Of a stretch of 64,000 nt of DNA, positions 17,354-25,563 are shown piece after piece. The notes under the pieces were generated by a model. It was not told the DNA's origin. It saw nothing but the letters and a program-made list of their open reading frames with translations, and ran no database searches. The position numbers and the translations under genes were made by a program. Position 1 is the stretch's first letter. Every line of letters begins with the position of its first letter. The DNA is from an uncultured Oscillospiraceae bacterium. Its GTDB lineage: Bacteria > Bacillota > Clostridia > Oscillospirales > Oscillospiraceae. The DNA lies in the NCBI GenBank assembly GCA_947630755.1, contig CANRIU010000005.1:1-64000 (forward strand). Direction: 5' to 3'.

Positions 17354-19231
17354 TCAAATGTCTATCTTGCAGGCGGAAACTATCTCCCCCACGGCGTAGC
17401 TTCCAAAGAGCGACCCGTCGGGCAGCCTTGTGTAGGACAGCACCTTCTCATAAAGCTCCGGAAGCGTCTCCGCCCCGCCGGAGGCCCAGTCAAGGCACCT
17501 GTCCCGGGCCGTGGAGAGCCTTGCCTCCACCGCCCCCAGCCTTCCGTCGATTATCTCAAAGCCGTAGGGCTTGTTCGTGGTATTCCAGAGCCTCCGCCAC
17601 ACAAGCCTCAGCTCCTCCACATCCCCGATGGTCCCCGTGAGCCCCTCGGCAAGCTCCCGCACAAGCTCCCTGTCCCCGGCCCTGACGGCGGGAATGGAGC
17701 GCTGGTGCCACAGGCATTTGGATGAGAGCGCCCGGGCAAGCTTTTCGTAAAACTCCCAGAGCAGCGCGTAAGCCCCGCCCTCTCCGGCGTATGAGCCGTA
17801 CTCCGCCTCCAGCCTTTTGTAGTGGGAGGCCATGTCCATCCCCGCCGTGTCGTCGGCGTAGAGCTGCACGAGGGGGTCCTGATACAGCAGGAACTTCGCG
17901 GCGTTCACCGGCCGCATGGGCCCGGCCTTCATCCCGGGCACGGTGTTGAACCGCGACAGCGCGTAAAATCTCTCAAGCTCCCCGCCGCAGCACGTCTTAA
18001 GGCGCTCCGCCATCCATCCCTCGTCATACCCGCCGGTGTACTCAAACTCCGCGTAGAGCTGCATACCCGCCAGGGACGCCAGGATGTTCGTCTCCGCGCC
18101 GTTGTCTCCCCAGGCGCACCCCACGCAGAAGGGCACGCCCGCCTCCTTCGCGGCCTCCAGGCCGCTCAGTGAATTTGCCAGCGCCTTTTTGTAGTCCGGC
18201 GCGGGACCGGACCATGTCCAAAGTCCCCCGGCGAACAGTGTCTCGCCCCCCAGCAGCCTGTGCTTGCGGAGCATCTCCGCATGTTCCTCTTTTTTCTCGT
18301 GGTAGTAATCCCAGTACATTATCCCCACGTCCGGGAGGGCGCTGGCAATTGACTCCGGGGTGGGATCCCCGGTGTCGTAATAGCCGCCTGTGGGCGAATC
18401 AGGTCTGAAAAACATATCTCCCCACATCATGGGCTTAAGGCCCATCTCGACGCACATATCCCGCACGCGCTTTAAATGGCGGCGGATTATGTCGTGGGGC
18501 GGCTCGTAGCCGTGGATGGTCACATGCCGTCCGAGGCCGATGCCGTGGGCCTCGTCCATGCCGATGTGTATCCTCCTCGTGCGGTAGGGCGCGCTGGCTG
18601 CCCGGAGCATTGCGGCGATGAATTTGTACGTCTCCTCGTCGTCGCACAGCAGCACCTCGCCGTTGTCCATGAATTTCTGCATCTCGGGCCAGCGCAGGGC
18701 GCGGTTCAAGTGCCCCAGCGTCTGGATAAAGGGTATGAGCTCTATCCCCAGCGTAAAGGCGTAGTCGTCAAGCTCCGCAAGCTCCTTTTGCGTGTACCTG
18801 CCCCGCATGTATCCGAAGTACGGGTACTCCGGCACCTCGTATGTCTCCTCGGTGTACATCATAGCGCAGTCCATGCCCATGAGGGCCATTTTCCGCAGCA
18901 CCGCCTTCAGCGTTGGGATATTCGGCACGGCGTTTCGCGAGGCGTCCACCATGTACCCCGTCTCAAAGCAGGACCGCTCTGCGCGCTCCATATCCTCCCC
19001 GTCCCGGAGCTCTGCGAGCAGGGATATGGCCCTGTATGCGTGGACAGGCTTTGCCCAGCCTATCCTTATCTCCCCGCCCTTTTTGCGGACCTCCGGCCCG
19101 GGGGCGCGGAAAAGCTCCACCTCGGCGCCGGAGCCGGAAAGCTCTATCCCCAACTCCGGCGCAAGCTCCGCCATGGCGGCCTCGAACCTCTCCGGCAGAA
19201 CGCCTGTGAAATTAAATTTCATCTTTTTCAT
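17354..19231 (-). CDS. Glycoside hydrolase family 20 beta-N-acetylhexosaminidase
   Basis: A 625-residue enzyme expected to remove terminal beta-linked N-acetylglucosamine or N-acetylgalactosamine. The catalytic Asp-Glu pair lies in RRIHIGMDEAHGIGLG, the GH20 hallmark. It is preceded by GIELIPFIQTLGHLNRALRW in the barrel and followed by PMMWGDMFFR. No signal peptide is visible, so it probably acts inside the cell on imported oligosaccharides, consistent with the nearby ABC importer. The C-terminal ~200 residues are an alpha-helical extension found in the short GH20 subgroup. ATG 19231 follows GAGAGGA. It is 18 bp downstream of nagB. Confidence 0.9.
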   Translation of the reverse strand: MKKMKFNFTGVLPERFEAAMAELAPELGIELSGSGAEVELFRAPGPEVRKKGGEIRIGWAKPVHAYRAISLLAELRDGEDMERAERSCFETGYMVDASRNAVPNIPTLKAVLRKMALMGMDCAMMYTEETYEVPEYPYFGYMRGRYTQKELAELDDYAFTLGIELIPFIQTLGHLNRALRWPEMQKFMDNGEVLLCDDEETYKFIAAMLRAASAPYRTRRIHIGMDEAHGIGLGRHVTIHGYEPPHDIIRRHLKRVRDMCVEMGLKPMMWGDMFFRPDSPTGGYYDTGDPTPESIASALPDVGIMYWDYYHEKKEEHAEMLRKHRLLGGETLFAGGLWTWSGPAPDYKKALANSLSGLEAAKEAGVPFCVGCAWGDNGAETNILASLAGMQLYAEFEYTGGYDEGWMAERLKTCCGGELERFYALSRFNTVPGMKAGPMRPVNAAKFLLYQDPLVQLYADDTAGMDMASHYKRLEAEYGSYAGEGGAYALLWEFYEKLARALSSKCLWHQRSIPAVRAGDRELVRELAEGLTGTIGDVEELRLVWRRLWNTTNKPYGFEIIDGRLGAVEARLSTARDRCLDWASGGAETLPELYEKVLSYTRLPDGSLFGSYAVGEIVSACKIDI

Positions 19232-19249
19232 TTTATCCTCTCGATCTCT

Positions 19250-20008
19250 TTAAAGAAGCGCCGCGCTGTCCCTGTCGAGGTAGAGCGTCGCGTTATTATG
19301 CCGCCGGAGTATGGACGCGGGGCAGCTCTCGGAAATGGGGCCCAGCACCGTGTCCCTCACCGCTCTGGCCTTCGCCGACGCCGGGACGACGCAGAATACC
19401 CTCTCCGGCGCGGTGAGCGCCGGGATAGTCAGCGTCAGGGCCGTCCTCGGCACCTCGTCCAGGGACTTGAAGCACCCGTCGTGGACCTGCTGCATCCGGC
19501 AAACCTGGTCAAGCTCCACCGTCTTCACCGTCTCCGGGTCGTCAAACCTGGCCACATGGGGGTCGTTGAAGGCAATGTGCCCGTTCTCCCCGATGCCCAT
19601 TACGACTATGTCCGCGGGGTATTTTTTCAAAAGCTCCCCGTAGCGCCGCGCCTCCGCCTCCGGGTCCGCGGTGCAGTCCATGCACCGCACCTCCCCGAAG
19701 GGCACCCTGTCAAAGAGCGCCCGGCGCAGGAAATTTGCAAAGCCCTGGGGCGCGTCCGGGCGAAGGCCGATGTACTCGTCCATGTGGAAGGCCCTGACCC
19801 GGAACCAGTCTATCCTGTCCGACGCCGCGAGGGCGGAGAGCACCTCGTTCTGGCTGGGGGCCGCCGCGAAGATAATGTTGCAGCCGCCCTTCTCCTCAAT
19901 GACGCGCTCCACCGCGTCCTCGATGTCCGCCGCCGCCGCCCTGCCCATCTGCAGGCGGTTGGGGTAAGTGCGGACCCTGAGCCTGTCCGAAGTAAAGCTC
20001 ATTCCCAA
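19250..20008 (-). CDS. nagB: Glucosamine-6-phosphate deaminase
   Basis: Converts glucosamine-6-phosphate to fructose-6-phosphate and ammonia in the cytoplasm. The 252-residue sequence carries FHMDEYIGL and VMGIGENGHIAFNDP, the NagB active-site motifs, and a late HNNATLYLD segment. The length matches bacterial NagB. The frame opens at TTG 20008, 7 nt after AGAGGTG; ATG 20002 is an alternative with 13 nt spacing. It lies 6 bp after nagA, which supplies its substrate, and just before the GH20 gene. Confidence 0.93.
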   Translation of the reverse strand: MGMSFTSDRLRVRTYPNRLQMGRAAAADIEDAVERVIEEKGGCNIIFAAAPSQNEVLSALAASDRIDWFRVRAFHMDEYIGLRPDAPQGFANFLRRALFDRVPFGEVRCMDCTADPEAEARRYGELLKKYPADIVVMGIGENGHIAFNDPHVARFDDPETVKTVELDQVCRMQQVHDGCFKSLDEVPRTALTLTIPALTAPERVFCVVPASAKARAVRDTVLGPISESCPASILRRHNNATLYLDRDSAALL

Positions 20009-20014
20009 AACCGC

Positions 20015-21184
20015 TCACCTCTCATATCGCACCTCACCGTCGGTGAGGACGTACTTTATCTCCATGTCGTCGTCGAAGATCACAATGTCCGCCGCCCTGC
20101 CCGGGAGCAGCAGCCCCGTCCTGTCGGCTATCCCCGCCGCTCTCGCCGGGGTCTCCGTCATCATCCTGACGGCCTCCCCCAGAGGCGCGCCGCCGATGGT
20201 GCTCATGGTCCTGACAAGCCTGTCGGTGGTGCATATGCTGCCGGCAAAGGCCATCCTGTCCGGCATCTTTGCCACGCCGTCCTCCAGTATCACCCGCTGA
20301 CCGTTGGCAAGGCTCCCCAGTATGCTCTCTCCCCCGGTCTGTCCCGCCGCCCGCATGGCGTCGGTGACAAGGCAAAGCCGCCTCGAGCCTATGAACCTGT
20401 ACGCCGTCTCAAGCAGCGGCCCCGGCAGGTGGCACCCGTCGGCTATGACCTCGCTGGTGAGGGAGTCGAGCAGATACGCGCTCTCCAGCACCCCCGCCCG
20501 GCGAAAGCCCATGTGGCGTGTTATGGTGGACATGGCGGAGTACAGGTGCGTCACATGGCTGTACCCGTGCCGCACGGCCCTCACAACGTCGTCGTACTGC
20601 GCGTCCGAGTGCCCTATGCTTCCGACGATGCCCTTTTGCTCCATCCAGTCGCCCATCTCCAGCGCCCCGGCCCTCTCCGGGGCCACGGTCCAGCGCCGTA
20701 TGTCGGGGCACAGCTCAAAAAGCGCCCTGTACTCCTCCGGGTCCGGGTCGCGGATGTACGCCGGGTCCTGCGCGCCGCACTGGCTCACCGCCAGATACGG
20801 CCCCTCCACATGGACCCCGAAGAATTTGGCCCCGTCACTGAAGCCCTCCCGGCAGGAGTTGTATGTCCTCAGCGCCGCCTCCAGCTCCTCCCGCCCCGCG
20901 GCGAGGGTCGTGGGCAGCATCCCCGTGGTCCCGTGGGTGAGGTGCAGCCGGGACGCCCCGTGAAATGCCTCCCGCGTCCCGTCCATGAAGTCGTGCCCGC
21001 CTCCGCCGTGAACGTGGATGTCAATGAACCCGTGGGAGAGGTAAAGTCCCCTCCCGTCTATGTACGTCTCCCCGGAAAGGCTCCCCCGGGACCCTATCGC
21101 GGCAATTACGCCGCCCTCGATGCCCACCTCCCCGGGGTCGATTATCCCCCCGGAGGCGACAAGCACGTTTCTTATTACTCTCAT
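20015..21184 (-). CDS. nagA: N-acetylglucosamine-6-phosphate deacetylase
   Basis: Removes the acetyl group from GlcNAc-6-phosphate to give the NagB substrate. A 389-residue amidohydrolase-superfamily protein with the motifs FIDIHVHGGGGHDFMDG, FGVHVEGPYL (metal-binding Glu), GSIGHSDAQYD and THLYSAM (metal histidines) and LVTDAM (catalytic Asp). The canonical HLFNAM is HLYSAM here. ATG 21184 is preferred to the tracked start three codons earlier because GGGGAT then sits about 8 nt upstream. It is in the middle of the catabolic operon, with nagB 6 bp downstream. Confidence 0.93.
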   Translation of the reverse strand: MRVIRNVLVASGGIIDPGEVGIEGGVIAAIGSRGSLSGETYIDGRGLYLSHGFIDIHVHGGGGHDFMDGTREAFHGASRLHLTHGTTGMLPTTLAAGREELEAALRTYNSCREGFSDGAKFFGVHVEGPYLAVSQCGAQDPAYIRDPDPEEYRALFELCPDIRRWTVAPERAGALEMGDWMEQKGIVGSIGHSDAQYDDVVRAVRHGYSHVTHLYSAMSTITRHMGFRRAGVLESAYLLDSLTSEVIADGCHLPGPLLETAYRFIGSRRLCLVTDAMRAAGQTGGESILGSLANGQRVILEDGVAKMPDRMAFAGSICTTDRLVRTMSTIGGAPLGEAVRMMTETPARAAGIADRTGLLLPGRAADIVIFDDDMEIKYVLTDGEVRYER

Positions 21185-21217
21185 GGCGATCATCCCCGGA
21201 TCAGTTAATGAATAAAT

Positions 21218-22066
21218 TTAATGAGCATTCAAAAGCCCCTTAAGCGCCCTGGCGCTCTCCCGCGTGGCCTCCATGCCCCCGTCGGTAAATTCCTCTCCGG
21301 AGGGCACTCGCATCTGCTCCTCCGTAAGGGTCTTTCCCTTGCGGTAGTGCGTCTCAAGGCTGAGCCACCCGTCGTACCCGTCGGCGGCGAGCCTCTTGAG
21401 CACATCTGCCCAGCCCACAAGCCCCTCCCCGGGGGCGACGCACTCGGGGCCTCCGGCTCCCGGGACCGCGTCCTTCACATGGACGTGGGCGATATACGGC
21501 CTCACCGCCTCGTACCCCTCCGGGAACGGTCTCTCCCCCAGCGGGTCGAAAAGGTCGTTTCCCGGGTCGTACACCGCGGCAAAGGCGTCGTCGTCAAGAA
21601 GCTTGAGCACCCTCGCGAGGGCCGCGTGGTTCGTGGTGTTCACGCTGGGGTCCGCCTCCAGCGCAAGGCGCTTTCCGCCCTTTTTTATGTCCTCCCGGAA
21701 GCCGTAGAGGTGCCCAGCGCAGACCTCCGGCGGCAACGGGCCGCCGGAGGGTGCGAAAAACGCAAACCCCCTAACAAGTCCCGCGCCGAGGATGTCCGCC
21801 GCCTCCATGAGGCGCATAAGCTTGTCCCGCTCCCCGGCTCTGTCCTCCGGGGCGCATTTGCAAAAGCTCCCGGCGATGCAGGGGACAAAAAGCCCCTCGC
21901 CCTCGAGCCTCCGCCTCCACTCCCGAAGCGTCCCCGTGGGCACGGCGTCTATGGGCATCCCCTCGACGCTCCTGAGCTCCACCCCGGAAAATCCCTCCGA
22001 CAACGCAAGCCCCACAGCCTCCTCAAAGCTCTGCGTGGCCTCGTCGGTGATAAATGAAAGTCTCAT
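21218..22066 (-). CDS. Sugar phosphate isomerase/epimerase (AP-endonuclease-2 TIM barrel)
   Basis: A 282-residue xylose-isomerase-like TIM barrel. Visible metal-site elements are LALEADPSVNTTNH, AAVYDPGNDLFD and YIAHVHVKDA, the E, D and H positions conserved in the IolE/YcjR-like group, and WLSLETHYRKG near the end. These proteins isomerise or epimerise keto-sugars, often beside Gfo/Idh/MocA dehydrogenases, as here (25 bp after one). The start has GGGGGAGA close by. Exact substrate unknown; an oxidised hexosamine or 3-keto sugar is a reasonable inference. Confidence 0.85.
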   Translation of the reverse strand: MRLSFITDEATQSFEEAVGLALSEGFSGVELRSVEGMPIDAVPTGTLREWRRRLEGEGLFVPCIAGSFCKCAPEDRAGERDKLMRLMEAADILGAGLVRGFAFFAPSGGPLPPEVCAGHLYGFREDIKKGGKRLALEADPSVNTTNHAALARVLKLLDDDAFAAVYDPGNDLFDPLGERPFPEGYEAVRPYIAHVHVKDAVPGAGGPECVAPGEGLVGWADVLKRLAADGYDGWLSLETHYRKGKTLTEEQMRVPSGEEFTDGGMEATRESARALKGLLNAH

Positions 22067-22090
22067 CTTCTCCCCCGCGTCAAAAGCCCG

Positions 22091-23122
22091 TCATAATCTC
22101 ACGGGAAGCCCCGTCCTGGAGGACTCGTATATGGCGCATATCACCCGTATCGCGGGTATGGCGTCCTCCGGCGGGAGCATTACCTCCCTGTCCTCCCGGA
22201 CGGCCTGGGCGATGTCCCGCAGAAGCGTAATGTGCCCGTGTATCGCTATGTTCACGTTGCTGCCGGAGCCGCCCATGGCGCCGCCCACCTTGTCCGGGCG
22301 TGCCGGGGCATCGGCCTCGTCAATAAACCTCCACTCCGTTATCCCCTCGTCGTTGAAGGCCACGGTCCCCCTGGAGCCGTGTATGACGAAGGCGGTGGAG
22401 AAGCCGGGGTAGGCCGATGTGGCGCTCTTTATGACGCACACGGACCCGTCCTTCATCTGAAGCACAGCCGCCGCCGTGTCCTCCACGTCAATGTCGTGGG
22501 CCAGCGTCGCCGCCCTTCCGTAGACGGACTCCACCTCGCCCCCCAGCATCCAGAGTATCAGGTCCACCCCGTGGACACCCTGATTCATAACGGCGCCGCC
22601 GCCGTCCAGCTCCCAGGTCCCCCGCCAGTCTCCGCTGTCGTAGTAAGCCTGGTCCCGGTAATATCTCAGGTCCGCCTCGGCAAGGCACACCCGCCCCAGC
22701 TTTCCCTCCCGGACGGCGTTCCGGACGGCTATGGCGGAGGGCATGGTCCGGCGCTGGTGGATGCTCTGCATCTTAACTCCCGCGTCCCGGGCGGCCTTCG
22801 CCGCCGCCTCTGCCCGCTCCGGCGTTATCTCCAGCGGCTTTTCGCAGACGATGTGCTTGCCTGCCCTCGCCGCCATCTCGCAGATCTGCCCGTGTATGCC
22901 GCTGGGCACGCACACGCACACGATGTCCACATCGGGGTCCGCCAGGATCGCCTCATCGTCGTAGTAGACCTTCTGCACGCCGTGCTCTTTGGCGTATTTG
23001 TCCGCCCTCTCCGGCACCGTGTCGCAGCAGGCGTAGAGCACGCAGCCCTCGCCCTTGAGGGCCTTCAGCGCCATCGCGTGGGTAAATGCTATGACCCCGC
23101 AGCCGATTATTCCAAAATTCAT
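22091..23122 (-). CDS. Gfo/Idh/MocA family oxidoreductase (343 residues)
   Basis: An NAD(P)-binding sugar oxidoreductase. The N-terminus IIGCGVIAFTHAMALKAL is the Rossmann loop. HIVCEKPLEITPE contains the catalytic-lysine EKP motif, SIHQRRTMPSA follows, and GAVMNQGVHGVDLILWMLG matches the active-site H/D helix of the family. GGAGG precedes ATG 23122 by 7 nt. It lies 25 bp upstream of the isomerase and 72 bp downstream of a second dehydrogenase. Paired dehydrogenases with an isomerase often perform oxidation-epimerisation-reduction or keto-sugar chemistry. Confidence 0.9.
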   Translation of the reverse strand: MNFGIIGCGVIAFTHAMALKALKGEGCVLYACCDTVPERADKYAKEHGVQKVYYDDEAILADPDVDIVCVCVPSGIHGQICEMAARAGKHIVCEKPLEITPERAEAAAKAARDAGVKMQSIHQRRTMPSAIAVRNAVREGKLGRVCLAEADLRYYRDQAYYDSGDWRGTWELDGGGAVMNQGVHGVDLILWMLGGEVESVYGRAATLAHDIDVEDTAAAVLQMKDGSVCVIKSATSAYPGFSTAFVIHGSRGTVAFNDEGITEWRFIDEADAPARPDKVGGAMGGSGSNVNIAIHGHITLLRDIAQAVREDREVMLPPEDAIPAIRVICAIYESSRTGLPVRL

Positions 23123-23194
23123 ATTTATCCTCCCGGGCGCGCCGCGCCCCAGCCCGTCAAATGCTTTACTTCCTTTTTGCAGGGAAGGCCCAAA

Positions 23195-24136
23195 TCAAAG
23201 CGCGTACATCTTCCCCGCGGCGGCGCCGTAGCCCCGCTTAAACTCCGGCCCGTCAAAGCTCGGCCCGTCCTCCGAAAGCTCCGAGAGCTTCACCGCCGCC
23301 CCTCCGGCGGCCCTTGACGCCGCCCCGGCGAGGGCGATCTTCACGCTCTCCGTGAGGGCCTCCACCCCCGCGAGGAGGTTCGGCTTCCCCTCCATGAAGT
23401 CCGCGATCTGCTCCATGAGCGCGTCATAGAGCCGCCCGGAGTTTATCTTCAGTACAAATGTGTTCTTCGTCGTTATCACCGTCAGCGTGAAGGGCTGCCA
23501 TGTGCCCGTCATGCAGGTGTAGACGGCGCTTTTACCGTCGGCGAAGGATATATGCCAGCTCTCCGCGTACTTGCCCCCGGCCTCGCCCCGGCCCATGTAG
23601 CGCACCTCCCGCGCCCCGGTCCCGAGTAGTCCGCCGATGGCCTCCACAATATGTATGCCGTAGTTGAACTCATCCACTCCCGTGGTTCCGAGGACGGTGA
23701 TTATCTCCCCCCGCTCAGCTTCCGGCACGGCCAAAAACTCCTGTATCTCGTAGCAGTACCTGGCGCTGGAGGAGCCCAGCACCACCGCGCCCTCCCTTAC
23801 AAGGCGCTCAAGCTTACGCACGTCCCTCAGATTCCCCACCGCGGGCTTGTCGAGGAACACGGGCTTTCCCGCGTTTATAAAGGGCATCGCGCACCTTATG
23901 TGCTCCTCCCAGTCACAGCCCTGGATGAAGCCTATGTCGCACATTCCAGCAAGCTCCTCCAGCGTCCCGCAGCGCCTCTCAAGGCCGTAACGCTCAATGA
24001 AGCCCTCAACCTCCTCCGGTCCCCGGAAGGAGTCGTTGTATACCCCCACATATCCCATGCGCCCGGACTTCTTCATGGAGTCTGCAAAGCCCATGGGGTG
24101 GGATGTGTCTATGTTTACCGCACCAACTCTGATCAT
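23195..24136 (-). CDS. Gfo/Idh/MocA-like oxidoreductase (313 residues), first gene of the amino-sugar run
   Basis: A divergent member of the family: MIRVGAVNIDTSHPMGFADSM replaces the usual glycine-rich loop. The EKP motif appears as FLDKPAVGNLRD, and DEFNYGIHIVEAIGGLLG supplies the active-site His region. Altered cofactor binding is possible. ATG 24136, preceded by GGGAGGA at 7 nt, is used rather than the tracked start 31 codons upstream. It is divergent from the second beta-lactamase-fold gene and probably the first gene of the operon that ends at the terminator near 14.47 kb. A TATAAT-like -10 lies near 24213-24218 on this strand, without a clear -35. Confidence 0.82.
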   Translation of the reverse strand: MIRVGAVNIDTSHPMGFADSMKKSGRMGYVGVYNDSFRGPEEVEGFIERYGLERRCGTLEELAGMCDIGFIQGCDWEEHIRCAMPFINAGKPVFLDKPAVGNLRDVRKLERLVREGAVVLGSSSARYCYEIQEFLAVPEAERGEIITVLGTTGVDEFNYGIHIVEAIGGLLGTGAREVRYMGRGEAGGKYAESWHISFADGKSAVYTCMTGTWQPFTLTVITTKNTFVLKINSGRLYDALMEQIADFMEGKPNLLAGVEALTESVKIALAGAASRAAGGAAVKLSELSEDGPSFDGPEFKRGYGAAAGKMYAL

Positions 24137-24299
24137 CACGGTATCCTCCCATAATCTGTATATTGTTTCCCTGCGGCGGATCTGTCCGCACACATTTTCC
24201 CACACTGTAATTATATAACTACCCTGCACAATTTTCCTGTTTAATTGTCCAGCTTTTATTGCAATTTATCAAATTATCTACCACAACGGGACCCATTTG

Positions 24300-24308
24300 T
24301 GTTATACT
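24300..24308 (+). promoter_or_regulatory. Extended -10 promoter for the second beta-lactamase-fold gene
   Basis: TGT-TATACT, an extended -10, 32 nt upstream of the ATG. No good -35 is present, as is usual for extended -10 promoters. Confidence 0.5.
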
Positions 24309-24339
24309 TGACAAAAATCTCAAATTGGAGGCCCGCGCC

Positions 24340-25479
24340 ATGCCTGACTTTGACAAGCTTGCCGAATATATCGACACTCTCTCCCGGGATTTCGACATCC
24401 CCGCGTCCTCCTGCGCCGCGGCTCTGGAGGGCGAGGTCGTCTGGTCCCACTGCTCCGGATTCTCCGACGAGGCCCGCACCCGCCCCGCCTCCATGCGCGA
24501 CACCTACTGGCTCTACTCCGCGACGAAGCTCTTCACCTGCGCAGCGCTGCTGCGCCTTGTGGAGCGGGGCCTTCTCTCCCTCGAGGACCCCGTCTCCAAA
24601 TATCTCCCGGAGTACGCCCGCCTCACCGTCCGGGAGGGCGATTCCCTCCGCCCGGCGAGGGGGCCCATGCTCATCCGCCACCTCTTCACCATGACGAGCG
24701 GCCTTGACTACGACCTTCAGCGCCCCGCCCTGAAGAACGCCCTCTCCCGCCCCGGGGAGCTCACCACCCGCTCTCTCGCCCGTGCCCTCGCCCAGGACCC
24801 CCTGCGCTTCGACCCGGGGGAGCACTTCCTGTACAGTCTCTCCCACGACGTGCTCGCCGCCGTAGCGGAGGTGATCACCGGGCAGCGGTTCTCGGAATAT
24901 TTAAACGACAGCATCATCCGCCCCCTGGGCATGGTCGACGTCACCTTCCACCCCACCTTAGAGCAGCTCTCCCGCCTCTCGGCCCAGTACGCCCACGATT
25001 ACAGGACCCCCCGCGCCACTCCCATAGGGCAGAAAAACACCTTCAACATCTGCGACGGCTGGGAGTCCGGCGGCGGCGGGCTTCTCGGCACGGTGGAGGA
25101 CTACATCAGGCTCCCCGCCGCCCTCGCCAACGGTGGCAGGGCAGGTAACGGCTGGCAGGTCCTCCTCCCCGAGACTATACGGGCGATGTCCGCCCCCCGG
25201 CTCTCCCGGGTCCCTCTTGAGGATTTTCGCCGCCGCAGCCCGGCGGATCTCGCCCACAGCTATGGCCTTGGCGTCCGCGTGCTCACGGACCCCGGCCGCA
25301 GCACCGGCAGCCCCGGACAGTTCGGCTGGGACGGCGCCGCCGGAGCATTTGTAATCGTCGACCCCGCCCACCGCGCCGCCCTCTTCTACGCCCAGCACGT
25401 CTGCACCTCCTATGTCACCTACCAGCAGATCCACCCGACCCTCCGCAGGCTCTTTGCCGAGGCCCTCAACAATAAATAA
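24340..25479 (+). CDS. Serine beta-lactamase-fold hydrolase, paralogue 2
   Basis: A 379-residue PF00144-type protein with the nucleophile motif SATK (YWLYSATKLFTCAALLRLVERG) and YSL in EHFLYSLSHDVLA where the YxN motif is expected. GQFGWDGAAGAF is the late active-site box. It has no signal peptide. It is alignable over its whole length with the protein at 11425-12558. The tracked ORF starts 27 codons earlier; ATG 24340 with TTGGAGG 8 nt upstream is the better start. It is transcribed away from the amino-sugar operon and convergently with the Dlt-like operon. Esterase or peptidase activity is likely; substrate unknown. Confidence 0.82.
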   Translation: MPDFDKLAEYIDTLSRDFDIPASSCAAALEGEVVWSHCSGFSDEARTRPASMRDTYWLYSATKLFTCAALLRLVERGLLSLEDPVSKYLPEYARLTVREGDSLRPARGPMLIRHLFTMTSGLDYDLQRPALKNALSRPGELTTRSLARALAQDPLRFDPGEHFLYSLSHDVLAAVAEVITGQRFSEYLNDSIIRPLGMVDVTFHPTLEQLSRLSAQYAHDYRTPRATPIGQKNTFNICDGWESGGGGLLGTVEDYIRLPAALANGGRAGNGWQVLLPETIRAMSAPRLSRVPLEDFRRRSPADLAHSYGLGVRVLTDPGRSTGSPGQFGWDGAAGAFVIVDPAHRAALFYAQHVCTSYVTYQQIHPTLRRLFAEALNNK

Positions 25480-25491
25480 AAAAGCGCAAAA

Positions 25492-25523
25492 AATCGCCGC
25501 AGGGGCTGTTGCCCTGCGGCGAT
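25492..25523 (+). terminator. Hairpin after the second beta-lactamase-fold gene
   Basis: A 12-bp perfect stem (ATCGCCGCAGGG/CCCTGCGGCGAT) with a 7-nt loop, 13 nt after the stop. The left side has A6, the right side lacks a strong U-run; repeat copy A follows 6 nt later and may complete termination. Confidence 0.6.
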
Positions 25524-25528
25524 CATAT

Positions 25529-25559
25529 TGTCGAAAAAGCCCTTCGGGCTTTTCCGGCA
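25529..25559. repeat. Dispersed palindromic repeat, copy A
   Basis: Arms TGTCGAAAAAGCCC and GGGCTTTTCCGGCA around a TTC loop. It is one of four related elements (also 42025, 45565, 47485). It lies 5 nt after the stop of the minus-strand deacetylase gene and provides a U-rich arm, so it can act as a bidirectional terminator. Confidence 0.75.
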
Positions 25560-25563
25560 CAGC

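Noticed and set aside
18476-21208. 910-residue plus-strand ORF
   Set aside because: It lies antisense over nagA, nagB and the GH20 gene, has no domain signal and is rich in R/P/G/V as expected of a shadow frame in GC-rich DNA.
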